DNA of 64,000 bases, from positions 62,001-126,000 of the forward strand of contig DASTKH010000042.1 of NCBI GenBank assembly GCA_035716025.1, read 5' to 3'. Position numbers and translations under genes: made by a program. Below, piece by piece: positions 33,452 through 42,146 of the stretch (positions are counted from its first letter, which is position 1; each line of letters opens with the position of its first letter). The notes under the pieces were generated by a model. The model was not told the origin of the DNA and did no database searches. It saw only the letters and a list, made by a program, of their open reading frames with translations. Source of the DNA: JADGHE01 sp035716025. GTDB lineage: Bacteria; Pseudomonadota; Alphaproteobacteria; Rhizobiales; Xanthobacteraceae.

Positions 33452-34900
33452 ATGTTGCAGAAACTTGAATTCAAGCGTGAGGCGAACCTGATCGGCGGCG
33501 AATGGGTGGCTGCAGACAACGGCGCGACGATCGAAGTGAACGATCCCGCAACCGGAGAGGTGATCGGCACGGTCCCGCGCTGCGGACGGGCCGAAACGAA
33601 GCGGGCGATCGAGGCCGCCGCGCGGGCATTCCCCGACTGGAGCAGGAGGACCGGCGCAGAGCGCGCGGAGGCGCTGCGGCGGCTGGTCGCGCTTATCGAG
33701 CAGAACAAGGAGGAGCTCGCGATGCTCCTCACCATCGAGCAGGGCAAGCCGCTCTCCGAGTCGCGGACCGAGGTGGCTTCGAGCGCCGCCTATGTGTTGT
33801 GGTTTGCCGAAGAGGCCCGGCGCATCTACGGGGACATGATTCCCTCGCCCTGGGCGGATCGGCGCATCCTGGTGATGAAACAGCCGGTCGGTGTCGTCGC
33901 CGCGATCACCCCGTGGAACTTTCCCTCCTCGATGATCGCCCGCAAGCTCGGCCCGGCGCTGGCGACGGGTTGCACCATGGTGATCAAGCCGGCCTCACAG
34001 ACGCCGTATTCAGGCCTCGCCTGGGGCGTGTTGTGCGAGAAGGCCGGCATCCCGCCCGGCGTCGTGAACATCGTCACGGGTTCGGCGTCCGAGATCGGCG
34101 AAGAGCTGACGTCGAACCCGCTCGTCCGCAAGGTGACGTTCACGGGCTCGACGGAGGTCGGCAAGAGGCTCGTCGAACAGGCCGCGCGCACCATGAAACG
34201 CGTGTCCATGGAACTCGGCGGCAATGCCCCCTTCATCGTCTTTGACGACGCCGATCTGGACGCCGCCGTTGCCGGTGCCATGCCGTCGAAATACCGCAAC
34301 GCCGGACAGACTTGCGTCTGCGCCAATCGTTTCATCGTTCAGGCGGGAATCTACGACGCCTTTGCCGAGAAGCTTGCCGAAGCCTCGCGCAAGATGAAGG
34401 TCAGCAACGGTCTCGAGGAGGGCGCGGTCATCGGCCCGCTCATTGACGAAAAGGCGGTCGAGAAGGTCGAGGAGCACATCGCCGATGCGGTCGGCAAGGG
34501 CGCCCGGGTGATCACGGGCGGCAAGCGCCACAAACTCGGCGGTACTTTCTTCGAACCGACGGTGATCACCAATGTCACGCCGCAGATGAAGGTTGCGCGC
34601 GAGGAGACCTTCGGGCCGCTTGCCCCGCTGTTCCGGTTCGAGACGGAGGAGGAGGCGATCCGCATGGCGAACGCCACCGAATACGGTCTTGCCTGCTATT
34701 TCTACACGCGCGATCTCGGCCGCGCCTTCAGAGTGGCGGAGCGCCTGCAGTATGGTCAGGTCGGCATCAATGCCGGGCTCATTACCACGGAGGTCGCGCC
34801 GTTCGGCGGCGTCAAGGAATCGGGGCTCGGCCGGGAAGGCTCGAAATACGGATGGGACGACTATGTGGACGTGAAATATGTCTGCGTCGCCGGCGTGTGA
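33452..34900 (+). CDS. gabD: NAD(P)-dependent succinate-semialdehyde dehydrogenase
   Basis: A 482-residue aldehyde dehydrogenase. The catalytic pair is Glu254 in SMELGGNAPFIVF and Cys288 in NAGQTCVCANR; the second Cys two residues on is the succinate-semialdehyde dehydrogenase signature. The cofactor region ITPWNFP and FTGSTEVGKRLVEQAA are present, as is the C-terminal FGGVKESGLGREGSKYG. It oxidises succinate semialdehyde to succinate, feeding the TCA cycle, but related enzymes accept glutarate semialdehyde. The neighbouring dehydratase is on the opposite strand. Confidence 0.9.
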   Translation: MLQKLEFKREANLIGGEWVAADNGATIEVNDPATGEVIGTVPRCGRAETKRAIEAAARAFPDWSRRTGAERAEALRRLVALIEQNKEELAMLLTIEQGKPLSESRTEVASSAAYVLWFAEEARRIYGDMIPSPWADRRILVMKQPVGVVAAITPWNFPSSMIARKLGPALATGCTMVIKPASQTPYSGLAWGVLCEKAGIPPGVVNIVTGSASEIGEELTSNPLVRKVTFTGSTEVGKRLVEQAARTMKRVSMELGGNAPFIVFDDADLDAAVAGAMPSKYRNAGQTCVCANRFIVQAGIYDAFAEKLAEASRKMKVSNGLEEGAVIGPLIDEKAVEKVEEHIADAVGKGARVITGGKRHKLGGTFFEPTVITNVTPQMKVAREETFGPLAPLFRFETEEEAIRMANATEYGLACYFYTRDLGRAFRVAERLQYGQVGINAGLITTEVAPFGGVKESGLGREGSKYGWDDYVDVKYVCVAGV

Positions 34901-34993
34901 GCGGGCGGTCGTTCGAGCGCTCGCGCGCGGACCAAAGCCCGCGCGTCTGTTTCCGGGCGGATTTCGAGCGTCGCGCGGAGCCACGCGCTCTGC

Positions 34994-35599
34994 CTATTTG
35001 ATCCCCACGAGATCGATCAGCGCCGACATGCCGTCGTGGCCGCTGCCTTCATGGATGACGCTGTCGTGTTCGCGGATCTCCAGCGACGAGAGGTCCGCGA
35101 ACGCATTTTCAAGCAGCGGGCGCGTGTAGAGGTGCTCGGGGATGCGCGGGCCGCCGGTGCCGTAGGCGATCTGCTCGGGACGGTAGCCCTGGATCAGCAG
35201 AAGCCCGCCGGGTTTGAGAGCCTGCTTCATCCCCGCAAAGATTTTTGTCCGCAGCTCCGGCCAGGCGAACTGGATGAAGATGGCGACGACGACGTCATAG
35301 GCGGCCTGCGGCCACGCCCAGGTCGCGAGATCGGCCTGTAGGAACTCCACCGCGACCCCGCGCTCGGCGGCGAGCCGGCGGGCCTTGGCGAGTGCGGTGG
35401 GGGAAAAGTCGATGGCCGTGACCGCGAGCCCTTGCTCGGCGAGCCAGACGCCGTTGCGCCCCTCGCCGTCGGCGATGGCGAGCGCCTTCGTGCCGGGGCG
35501 AAGGCGGCGCTTCTGGGCGGCGAGGAAGGCATTGGGCACTGTGCCGAAAAGATAATCCGGCCGAGCGTACCGCTGCTCCCAGTGGTCAAGATCGGACAT
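34994..35599 (-). CDS. Class I SAM-dependent methyltransferase (TehB-like)
   Basis: A 201-residue methyltransferase. It opens with DHWEQRYARPDYLFGTVPNAFL, typical of TehB/thiol-methyltransferase-like proteins, and has the SAM-binding motif I as KALAIADGEGRNGVWLAEQG (about residues 38-57) and motif II VTAIDFSPTALAKAR. The family methylates small thiols, tellurite or other soft nucleophiles; the substrate here is unclear. It is divergent from the 3-hydroxyacyl-CoA dehydrogenase gene, whose start is 139 bases away, and convergent with the aldehyde dehydrogenase. Confidence 0.87.
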   Translation of the reverse strand: MSDLDHWEQRYARPDYLFGTVPNAFLAAQKRRLRPGTKALAIADGEGRNGVWLAEQGLAVTAIDFSPTALAKARRLAAERGVAVEFLQADLATWAWPQAAYDVVVAIFIQFAWPELRTKIFAGMKQALKPGGLLLIQGYRPEQIAYGTGGPRIPEHLYTRPLLENAFADLSSLEIREHDSVIHEGSGHDGMSALIDLVGIK

Positions 35600-35738
35600 C
35601 GCCTTCGACCCTCCTCTTCGCAGCTGCAATGCGGCGCCGGCCTCGATGAAGGCTTGCGCGTTTGCGGCGGCGACCGTAAGCGTTCCCGCAACCGCCGCGC
35701 AAGCCTCGCCGGCGGCGTAGTTGCGTCGGGAGGGCGCC

Positions 35739-36674
35739 ATGGCGCGCGTGGTGGCGATTGTTGGTAGCGGGCTCATCGGCCGCTCCTGGGCGTGCGTCTT
35801 TGCGCGCGCCGGCTGGGAGGCGCGGCTCCATGATTCCGTCCCCGGGCAGGCAGAGCGCGCGCGGGACCTCATCGCGGCCTCTCTGCGAGAGCAGGCGACC
35901 CATGGACTTGTGCAGGATCCCGCGGCCGCGCTCGCGCGGATCAGCATTGTCCGCGATCTCGCCGAGGCGGTCGCCGGGGCTTCCTTCGTGCAAGAAAGCA
36001 CGCCCGAAACGATCGAGAACAAATGCGCGGTCTTTCGTGCGCTCGACGCGCTCGCGCCGGGGGACGCGGTCCTGGCGTCTTCGACGTCGTTCATCGTGGC
36101 GAGCCGCTTCAGCGAGGGGCTCGCCGGACGCGCCCGTTGTCTCGTCGCCCATCCCGTGAATCCGCCGCACCTCGTGCCGCTCGTGGAGCTTGTCGGCGCG
36201 CCTTGGACTGCGCCGGAAACGGTCGCCCGGGCGAAATCCGTGTATGAGGAGATCGGGCAGGTGCCGATCGTGGTTCGGAAGGAGATCGACGGTTTCATTC
36301 TCAACCGTCTGCAGGGCGCGCTCCTTGCGGAAGCCTTCCGCCTCGTCGGCGAAGGCTATGTGTCCCCGCAGGACTGTGACAAGACCGTTAAGGATGGGCT
36401 CGGCCTGCGATGGTCGTTCATGGGGCCGTTCGAGACCATCGATCTCAACGCTCCCGGCGGGATTGCCGACTATTGCGCCCGCTATACCGGTCCCTACCGC
36501 AAGATGCAGGCCGCGCCAGCTGCGCCTTCAGTCTTCGACAGCAAGAATGTCGCCGCCATCGTCACGCAGTGGGGCTTGCCTGCAGCCCCCGACAGGCTGG
36601 CAAGCCGCATGGCATGGCGCGACAGGCGGCTTGCCGCGTTGCGAGCTCACAAGGCTTCGCAGGAACAGGTTTGA
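35739..36674 (+). CDS. 3-hydroxyacyl-CoA dehydrogenase family (L-carnitine dehydrogenase-like)
   Basis: A 311-residue NAD-dependent dehydrogenase. The Rossmann motif IVGSGLIGRSWACVFARAG (about residues 7-25) opens it, and FVQESTPETIENK, HPVNPPHLVPLVELV with the catalytic-type His, and FILNRLQGALLAEA follow. Single-domain proteins of this length include L-carnitine dehydrogenase and lambda-crystallin-like L-gulonate dehydrogenase. GGGAGG lies six bases upstream of the ATG at 35739. The BKACE gene follows after 57 bases on the same strand. In carnitine degradation such a dehydrogenase makes 3-dehydrocarnitine and BKACE cleaves it, so this pair probably handles carnitine or a similar beta-hydroxy acid. 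Confidence 0.85.
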   Translation: MARVVAIVGSGLIGRSWACVFARAGWEARLHDSVPGQAERARDLIAASLREQATHGLVQDPAAALARISIVRDLAEAVAGASFVQESTPETIENKCAVFRALDALAPGDAVLASSTSFIVASRFSEGLAGRARCLVAHPVNPPHLVPLVELVGAPWTAPETVARAKSVYEEIGQVPIVVRKEIDGFILNRLQGALLAEAFRLVGEGYVSPQDCDKTVKDGLGLRWSFMGPFETIDLNAPGGIADYCARYTGPYRKMQAAPAAPSVFDSKNVAAIVTQWGLPAAPDRLASRMAWRDRRLAALRAHKASQEQV

Positions 36675-36731
36675 ACCCCTAAGATCGCCGGCATCCTGCC
36701 GACAACTCCAAGAGGAAGCACGAGGATAATC

Positions 36732-37658
36732 ATGGCCAATAAAGTTATCATCACCTGCGCGGTCACCGGCTCCATCCACACGCCGACGATGTCGCCGCAT
36801 CTGCCGATTACGCCGGATGAGATTTGCGATGCCGCCGTCGGGGCCGCCGAGGCGGGGGCCGCGATCGTGCATCTGCATGCCCGAAACCCGGAAAACGGCC
36901 GGCCGGATCAGACGCCCGAGGCCTTCCTCAAATTCGTGCCGCGCATCAAGCAGCGCTGCAACGTGGTAATCAATCTCACGTCCGGCGGCGCGCCGCAGAT
37001 GACCGTGCAGGAGCGGGTGAAGCCCGCCGCCGAGCTCAAGCCGGAGGTTGCGAGCCTCAACATGGGCTCGATCAATTTTGCCCTCTACCCGATGCTCAAC
37101 CGCTACAAGGAATTCAAGCACGATTGGGAACGCGCCTATCTCGAGAACACGCGCGACCTCGTGTTCCGCAACACCTTCCAGGACATCGAATACATTCTGA
37201 AGACCTGCCAAGGGAACGATACGCGCTTCGAGTTCGAATGCTACGACATCGCGCATCTTTACAACCTCGCGCACTTCCTCGATCGCGGCTTGGTCAAGCC
37301 GCCGCTGTTCGTGCAGTCGGTGTTTGGAATTCTCGGCGGCATCGGCACGCATCCCGAGGATGTGATGATGATGAAGCGCACCGCCGACCGCCTGTTCGGC
37401 GACAAGTATCGCTGGTCGGTGCTCGGCGCAGGCCGCAATCAGATGCCGATCGCGGCGATGGCGGCGGCGATGGGCGGCAATGTGCGTGTCGGGCTCGAGG
37501 ACTCGCTCTGGATCGGCCCCGGCAAGCTTGCGAAGTCGAACGCCGAGCAGGTCACCAAGGTGCGGCAGATCATCGAGGGGCTTGGTCTGGAGGTCGCGAC
37601 TCCGGATGAGGCGCGCGAAATTCTCGCGCTCAAGGGCGGCGACAAGGTCAACTTCTAA
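36732..37658 (+). CDS. Beta-keto acid cleavage enzyme (BKACE), dehydrocarnitine-type candidate
   Basis: A 308-residue BKACE. It opens VIITCAVTGSIHTPTMSPHLP, has the zinc motif VHLHARNPENG (His47 and His49), FALYPMLNRYKEF and the late GGNVRVGLEDSLWIGPGKLA. It is a distinct subtype from the one at 3090-3983. It would cleave a beta-keto acid with acetyl-CoA to acetoacetate plus a CoA ester; with the 3-hydroxyacyl-CoA-dehydrogenase-like neighbour, 3-dehydrocarnitine is the best candidate. The SD region AGAGGAAGCACGAGG precedes the ATG. A 372-base gap follows. Confidence 0.88.
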   Translation: MANKVIITCAVTGSIHTPTMSPHLPITPDEICDAAVGAAEAGAAIVHLHARNPENGRPDQTPEAFLKFVPRIKQRCNVVINLTSGGAPQMTVQERVKPAAELKPEVASLNMGSINFALYPMLNRYKEFKHDWERAYLENTRDLVFRNTFQDIEYILKTCQGNDTRFEFECYDIAHLYNLAHFLDRGLVKPPLFVQSVFGILGGIGTHPEDVMMMKRTADRLFGDKYRWSVLGAGRNQMPIAAMAAAMGGNVRVGLEDSLWIGPGKLAKSNAEQVTKVRQIIEGLGLEVATPDEAREILALKGGDKVNF

Positions 37659-38030
37659 GCGGGATGAGAGCAGGCCGGATCGTGCCACGTTCCGCGCCAT
37701 GCCCCAAAGGCGGGTATCCCCGATGGGGCCCGCTTTGCGGCGCGCGGTCCGTGCTCGATCATCCTTCCCTCGGATCCCGAGCCTGAAATCGGCCAAACGC
37801 TCCCGGGGCGGCATATCTTCGCCCCGGGTGAAGCCCGGGCGAACCCCGGCCTCCGCTTGCGAGCACGCGGACGGCAGATGCCAAGGGGGCCGGTGCGTCG
37901 GCGCGGGCGCGCGGCCCTGCGCCCAGCCGTTTTGCGTCGTGCGCGTTGCGCGCTGCGATGCCCCCGCTTTCGTAAGCAGACGACAATCGGCCCCTTTTCG
38001 CTGCGCCATAATGCCGGCATACAGGGGGCG
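37659..38030. promoter_or_regulatory. Long antiporter leader with alternative hairpins
   Basis: No gene is seen in these 372 bases between BKACE and the antiporter. CCCGGGGCG (37802-37810) can pair with CGCCCCGGG (37820-37828), while TTCGCCCCGGG (37818-37828) can pair with CCCGGGCGAA (37834-37843). The middle segment is shared, so the two hairpins exclude each other, as in attenuators. No T tract follows, and no known riboswitch class was recognised. Confidence 0.3.
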
Positions 38031-39836
38031 ATGGCTGCGCTCGACACCCTGACCCTTACCATTCTGCTGGGTGCGCTGCTGGTGCTTGCCGGCATCGTGT
38101 CGAGCTTGATCGCGCTGCGCTTCGGCGTCCCGCTGCTTCTCGTTTTTCTCTTTGTCGGCCTCTTCGCGGGCGAGGCCGGGCCCGGGGGGATCAAATTCGA
38201 CGACGTGGCCTCGGCCTATATGGTGGGGGCCGTTGCGCTCGGATTGATTCTTTTCGACGGTGGGCTGCGGACGCGCCTGCCGACCTTTCGCAGCGTCATG
38301 GCGCCGGCCGCCTTGCTGGCCACGCTGGGCGTTCTGTTGACGGCGGCCGTGGTCGCGCCGGTCGCGAGGCTCACCCTGGGCCTGAGCTGGCTGGAAAGCC
38401 TGCTGACGGGCGCGGTCATCGCCTCGACGGACGCGGCCGCCGTATTCTTCCTCATGCACTCGCGCGGTCTTCGGTTGCGGCCGCGGGTCGCGGCGACGCT
38501 CGAGGTCGAATCCGGCACAAACGACCCCTTCGCGATCTTTTTGACGCTGCTCCTCGTCCAAATCCTCCTCGTCGGCGAGACGAACTGGCCGACCGCCGCG
38601 CTCGAACTCGCCCGCAAGGCGCTGATCGGTCTCTTCGCGGGGATCGGAGGGGGCCGCGCTGCGGTCTATCTGCTTAACCGCTTCAACTTGCCGCAGGGGC
38701 TGCACGGCGTCTTTGTCGCCACCGCCGCGCTCGTCATTTTCGCGGCCGCCGAGGCATTTCACGGCTCGGGATATCTCGCGGCCTATGTTGCGGGACTTGT
38801 GGTCGGCAACCGGCCGACGCGCGCGCACGGGACCATCATCGTTTTCCTCGACGCAACAACGTGGCTGGCCCAGCTCGTGATGTTCGTCATTCTTGGGCTG
38901 CTGGTGTGGCCGCAGCGTCTGCCGGCGACGCTGCCGGCTGCGCTCGCCGTCGCCTTGACGCTCATGTTGGTGGCGCGGCCTGCCGCGGTGTTTCTCTGCC
39001 TTGCCCCCTTTCGTTATGCCTGGCGCGAGAAGCTTTTCATCTCGTGGGTCGGACTGCGCGGTGCCGTCGGGATTTTCCTCGCCTCTATCCCTCTGCTTGT
39101 CGGCTTGCCGAAGGCGACGGTCTATTTCGATGTGGCTTTCGTCGTGGTGGTCGTGTCGCTCCTGGTCCAGGGATGGAGCCTGTCGCGGGCTGCCGAGCGA
39201 CTGCACCTCGCGCTGCCGCGCATCGACAATCCCCCGCGACGGGTGGAACTCGATTTGCCGGGTCAGCTCGAGCAGGAACTCGTCGGCTATCTCGTGCGCG
39301 GAAACTGCCTGTATTTGCGGCGCCGCGTGATCCCCTCCTGGGCCAAGCTCGCGCTCGTGGTACGCAAGGAGCGCGTCCTGTCTCCGGCCGAAGCCGGGGA
39401 GATCCGGGAAGGCGATTACGCGTATTTCCTGGCGCCGCCCGCCAAGGCGCCCGCGCTCGATCGATTTTTCGTCGACATGCCGCAACCGTCGTCACCGGAT
39501 GAGCGGCTCCTCGGCGACTTCTATGTGCCGGGGGACGTCACCTTGGGAGCTCTCGCCGAAATCTACGGGCTGCAGGTGGGCGCGCGCGAAGCCGGCACCT
39601 CTCTTGCGGACTGGTTCGACGAGCAAATCGAAGGCGGTCCGAACGAGGGCGATTCGCTGCCGCTCGGGGCGATTGAGCTCATCGTCGACAAGATGGTCGA
39701 CGGGCGCGTGGCGACGGTCGGTCTCGATCTCGCCGACCACGCCCAGGAAGATGTGCCCGACACAACCCCGCTGGGGCGCGTTCGTGGCTGGCTGAAGAAG
39801 GCCGCGGCCGAGCTCTGGCCGTCCAGCCTCCGTTGA
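38031..39836 (+). CDS. CPA1-family cation/proton antiporter (NhaP2/CvrA-like)
   Basis: A 601-residue protein. Residues about 1-390 are a polytopic Na+/H+ exchanger domain with 11-12 hydrophobic segments, including ALGLILFDGGLRTRL, the ion-site segment AVIASTDAAAVFFLM and the ESGTNDPFAIFLT motif. A TrkA_C-like domain follows (about 410-490), then a CorC/HlyC-type domain (about 500-585), the domain order of NhaP2/CvrA potassium/proton antiporters. These extrude K+ or Na+ for protons and are gated by their cytoplasmic domains. The ATG at 38031 follows GGGGG; the frame is open to 37857 but lacks membrane character. Confidence 0.92.
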   Translation: MAALDTLTLTILLGALLVLAGIVSSLIALRFGVPLLLVFLFVGLFAGEAGPGGIKFDDVASAYMVGAVALGLILFDGGLRTRLPTFRSVMAPAALLATLGVLLTAAVVAPVARLTLGLSWLESLLTGAVIASTDAAAVFFLMHSRGLRLRPRVAATLEVESGTNDPFAIFLTLLLVQILLVGETNWPTAALELARKALIGLFAGIGGGRAAVYLLNRFNLPQGLHGVFVATAALVIFAAAEAFHGSGYLAAYVAGLVVGNRPTRAHGTIIVFLDATTWLAQLVMFVILGLLVWPQRLPATLPAALAVALTLMLVARPAAVFLCLAPFRYAWREKLFISWVGLRGAVGIFLASIPLLVGLPKATVYFDVAFVVVVVSLLVQGWSLSRAAERLHLALPRIDNPPRRVELDLPGQLEQELVGYLVRGNCLYLRRRVIPSWAKLALVVRKERVLSPAEAGEIREGDYAYFLAPPAKAPALDRFFVDMPQPSSPDERLLGDFYVPGDVTLGALAEIYGLQVGAREAGTSLADWFDEQIEGGPNEGDSLPLGAIELIVDKMVDGRVATVGLDLADHAQEDVPDTTPLGRVRGWLKKAAAELWPSSLR

Positions 39837-39876
39837 TCGCGTGGCGGTCCGGAACTGGTGCGCCGAAGCGAAAGGA

Positions 39877-40623
39877 TCACGCCGTCATGCGCGCCATGAG
39901 CGCTTCGGAAATCTCGAAGTTGGCGTAGACATTTTGCACGTCGTCGTGGTCGTTGAGCGCCTCGATCAGTTTCAGCAGCTTCTCGCCCTGCTCATCGTCC
40001 ACGGCCACCGTGTTTTGCGGTCGCCAGGTGAGGCCCGCTTTGCGCGGCTCGCCGGATCTTGCTTCCAACGCCTTCGCAACTTCCGAGAAACGCTCCGGCG
40101 AGGTGTAGATTTCGTGGCCGTTTTCACTGGATACGACATCGTCGGCGCCGGCTTCGATTGCGGCATCCAGCATGGCGTCGGCGCTTGCGACCTTCGCGTC
40201 GTATTCGACGAGGCCGACGCGGTCGAACATGAACGACACCGCGCCGGTTTCCGCGAGATTGCCGCCGTGCTTCGCGAAGGTGGAGCGTACGTCGGAGGCC
40301 GTGCGATTGCGGTTGTCGGTCAACACCTCGACGATGATGGCAACGCCCCCGGGACCGTAGCCTTCGTAACGGATTTCCTCGTAACTTTCACCCTCGCCGC
40401 CTTGGGCCTTCTTGATCGCCCGTTCGATGTTGTCCTTCGGCATGTTCTCGGCGCGGGCGGCGAGGACGGCGGCCCGCAACCGGGGGTTCATCGCCGGATC
40501 CGGCAAGCCGAGCTTGGCCGACACGGTGATCTCTCGTGCCAGTTTCGAAAAGAGCCGCGAGCGCGCCGCGTCCTGGCGCCCCTTGCGGTGCATGATGTTC
40601 TTGAATTGGGAATGGCCAGCCAT
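39877..40623 (-). CDS. yebC: YebC/PmpR-family regulator or translation factor
   Basis: A 248-residue protein of normal length. The diagnostic opening MAGHSQFKNIMHRKGRQDA, the middle PKDNIERAIKKA and the EEIRYEGYGPGGVAI segment are all present. YebC proteins act as DNA-binding regulators and, in recent work, relieve ribosome stalling at proline stretches. In Alphaproteobacteria yebC usually precedes ruvC; here it is on the opposite strand and 11 kb from ruvC. It is transcribed after the YmdB-like, fau and Dph6-like genes. Confidence 0.95.
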   Translation of the reverse strand: MAGHSQFKNIMHRKGRQDAARSRLFSKLAREITVSAKLGLPDPAMNPRLRAAVLAARAENMPKDNIERAIKKAQGGEGESYEEIRYEGYGPGGVAIIVEVLTDNRNRTASDVRSTFAKHGGNLAETGAVSFMFDRVGLVEYDAKVASADAMLDAAIEAGADDVVSSENGHEIYTSPERFSEVAKALEARSGEPRKAGLTWRPQNTVAVDDEQGEKLLKLIEALNDHDDVQNVYANFEISEALMARMTA

Positions 40624-40708
40624 CGAACTTTCCCGCTTGCGGGCAGGTTCCGTGTTGGGGCGGGCTTATAGAATCCCCGACCGGCAAAATCCAGAACCGG
40701 GCGCTCGA

Positions 40709-41530
40709 CTAAGGCCAGAAGGCCGGCGCGGCCGGTTCCACTTGCGCCCCGATCCGCACCGGGGCGATGCGCCGCGCAAGCCCGGTCGCGTCGTCCGTCT
40801 CCACCGCGACGGCGCAGAGCGCGGCAGGCCCTGTCGCCGGCTCGAAACGGGCCGAGGGAATGCGCCTCAGGAAGCGGTTGAGCGGCTCCTCCTTGTCCAT
40901 GCCGATGACGGAATTGTAGTCGCCGGTCATGCCGACATCCGAGATATAGGCGCTGCCGCCGGGGAGAATCCGGTGGTCGGAGGTCTGCACATGGGTATGG
41001 GTGCCGACGAGGAGGGTCACGCGGGTATCGAAATAGTGCCCTGCGGCCTGCTTCTCGGAGGTCGCTTCGGCATGGAAGTCCACGACGATGGCGTCTGCGC
41101 CGCGACCGAGCGGGCAAGCCTCGATCTCGCGGTCGATCGCCGAGAAGGGGTCGTCGAGCGGCTCCATGAAAATGCGCCCCAGCGCATTGATGATGAGCAC
41201 GCGCGCGCCGTTCTTGGCCTTGATCAGGGCGGCGCCGCGGCCGGGGGTCCCGGGCGGGTAATTGAGCGGCCGCACGAGGCAAGGCGCACGCTCGATAAAG
41301 ACCAGGGCTTCCCGTTGGTCGAAGGCGTGATTGCCGAGCGTCACCGCGTCGGCGCCCGACTCGATCAGCTCCCGGTAGATCCCTTCGGTGATGCCGAAGC
41401 CGCCGGCCGAGTTTTCGCCGTTGACGATCACACAATCGAGCTTCCATTCGGCCACGAGACCGGGCAGGCGCTCGTGCACGATGGCACGCCCGCTGCGCCC
41501 GACGACATCGCCGACGAAGAGGATGCGCAT
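40709..41530 (-). CDS. YmdB-like metallophosphoesterase (TIGR00282 family)
   Basis: A 273-residue protein. Metal-binding motifs of the family are seen: FVGDVVGRSGR (Asp8), VNGENSAGG, LGNHAFDQ with the His, VDFHAEATSEK and GTHTHVQTSD with the two late His. The founding members cleave 2',3'-cyclic nucleotides and affect development in Bacillus; the role in Alphaproteobacteria is not settled. The start at 41530 is four bases past the fau stop, so the genes are co-transcribed. Confidence 0.93.
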   Translation of the reverse strand: MRILFVGDVVGRSGRAIVHERLPGLVAEWKLDCVIVNGENSAGGFGITEGIYRELIESGADAVTLGNHAFDQREALVFIERAPCLVRPLNYPPGTPGRGAALIKAKNGARVLIINALGRIFMEPLDDPFSAIDREIEACPLGRGADAIVVDFHAEATSEKQAAGHYFDTRVTLLVGTHTHVQTSDHRILPGGSAYISDVGMTGDYNSVIGMDKEEPLNRFLRRIPSARFEPATGPAALCAVAVETDDATGLARRIAPVRIGAQVEPAAPAFWP

Positions 41531-41534
41531 CGCC

Positions 41535-42146
41535 TCACGCGCCGCAGGCGATCGTCTCGCGCTCGGTGAGCACGAAATCGAGGTGTTGGTCGTGAGGGAG
41601 CATCGGCACCGCGTCGATTTCCTGCGCCGCGAAAGCGAGGCCGACGGCAATGGCGCGCTTTTCCGCCCGCGCCTTGGCGATGGTCATGTCGTAGTAGCCG
41701 GCCCCGTAGCCGATCCGGCCCCCACGGCGATCGAAGGCCGCAAGCGGCGTGATCAGAATGTCGGGCACGACCGCGGCCGCGTCGGGGCCGGGTTCGCGGA
41801 TACCCCATTGCCCGCGTTGAAGCGGCGCTCCGAAGGACCAGGCGCGCATCACGAGCGGCCGGCCGCGACCGGCAATCGCCGGAAGCGCAAGCGAGATGCC
41901 GGCATCGGCCAGCCGCCGCAGGAGCGGCAGCGGGCTCATTTCGCTGCGGATCGGCATGTAGCCGGACACGATCCGCCCAGCGGCCGCCACGGGCAGGCCG
42001 CGCGCGGCCACGGCTTCGGCCGCGCGTGCGCGTTCTTCGGCCGGCAGGGCGTCGCGGCGCGAGAGCGCGGCAGAGCGCAATTCGGCTTTGCGGAGGAGGA
42101 TCGGGTCGTCGGTCAGGATGGCGCCGGGCACGGGAATGCGTTTCAC
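41535..42146 (-). CDS. fau: 5-formyltetrahydrofolate cyclo-ligase
   Basis: A 203-residue enzyme that converts 5-formyl-THF to 5,10-methenyl-THF using ATP. Conserved elements are LRSAALSRRDALP near the N-terminus, GYMPIRSEMSPLPLL, the ATP-binding AFDRRGGRIGYGAGYYD and the late VPMLPHDQHLDFVLTE. The GTG at 42146 overlaps the stop of the upstream Dph6-like gene (GTGA), which implies translational coupling. The related position after zapA is empty here. Confidence 0.92.
   Translation of the reverse strand: MKRIPVPGAILTDDPILLRKAELRSAALSRRDALPAEERARAAEAVAARGLPVAAAGRIVSGYMPIRSEMSPLPLLRRLADAGISLALPAIAGRGRPLVMRAWSFGAPLQRGQWGIREPGPDAAAVVPDILITPLAAFDRRGGRIGYGAGYYDMTIAKARAEKRAIAVGLAFAAQEIDAVPMLPHDQHLDFVLTERETIACGA

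Noticed and set aside
36528..39485. A very long open frame on the minus strand (985 codons) opposite the BKACE and antiporter genes.
   Set aside because: Its product is Arg/Gln/Glu-rich, lacks domain motifs, and mirrors the codon bias of the well-recognised plus-strand genes; it is the antisense shadow typical of high-GC DNA. The same applies to other long frames opposite tctA, transketolase and tolB.
40631..40643. CCCGCTTGCGGG upstream of yebC, considered as a second copy of the dispersed repeat.
   Set aside because: Only the 12-base palindromic core matches; the longer arms and the CCTCACCC segment of the element are absent.
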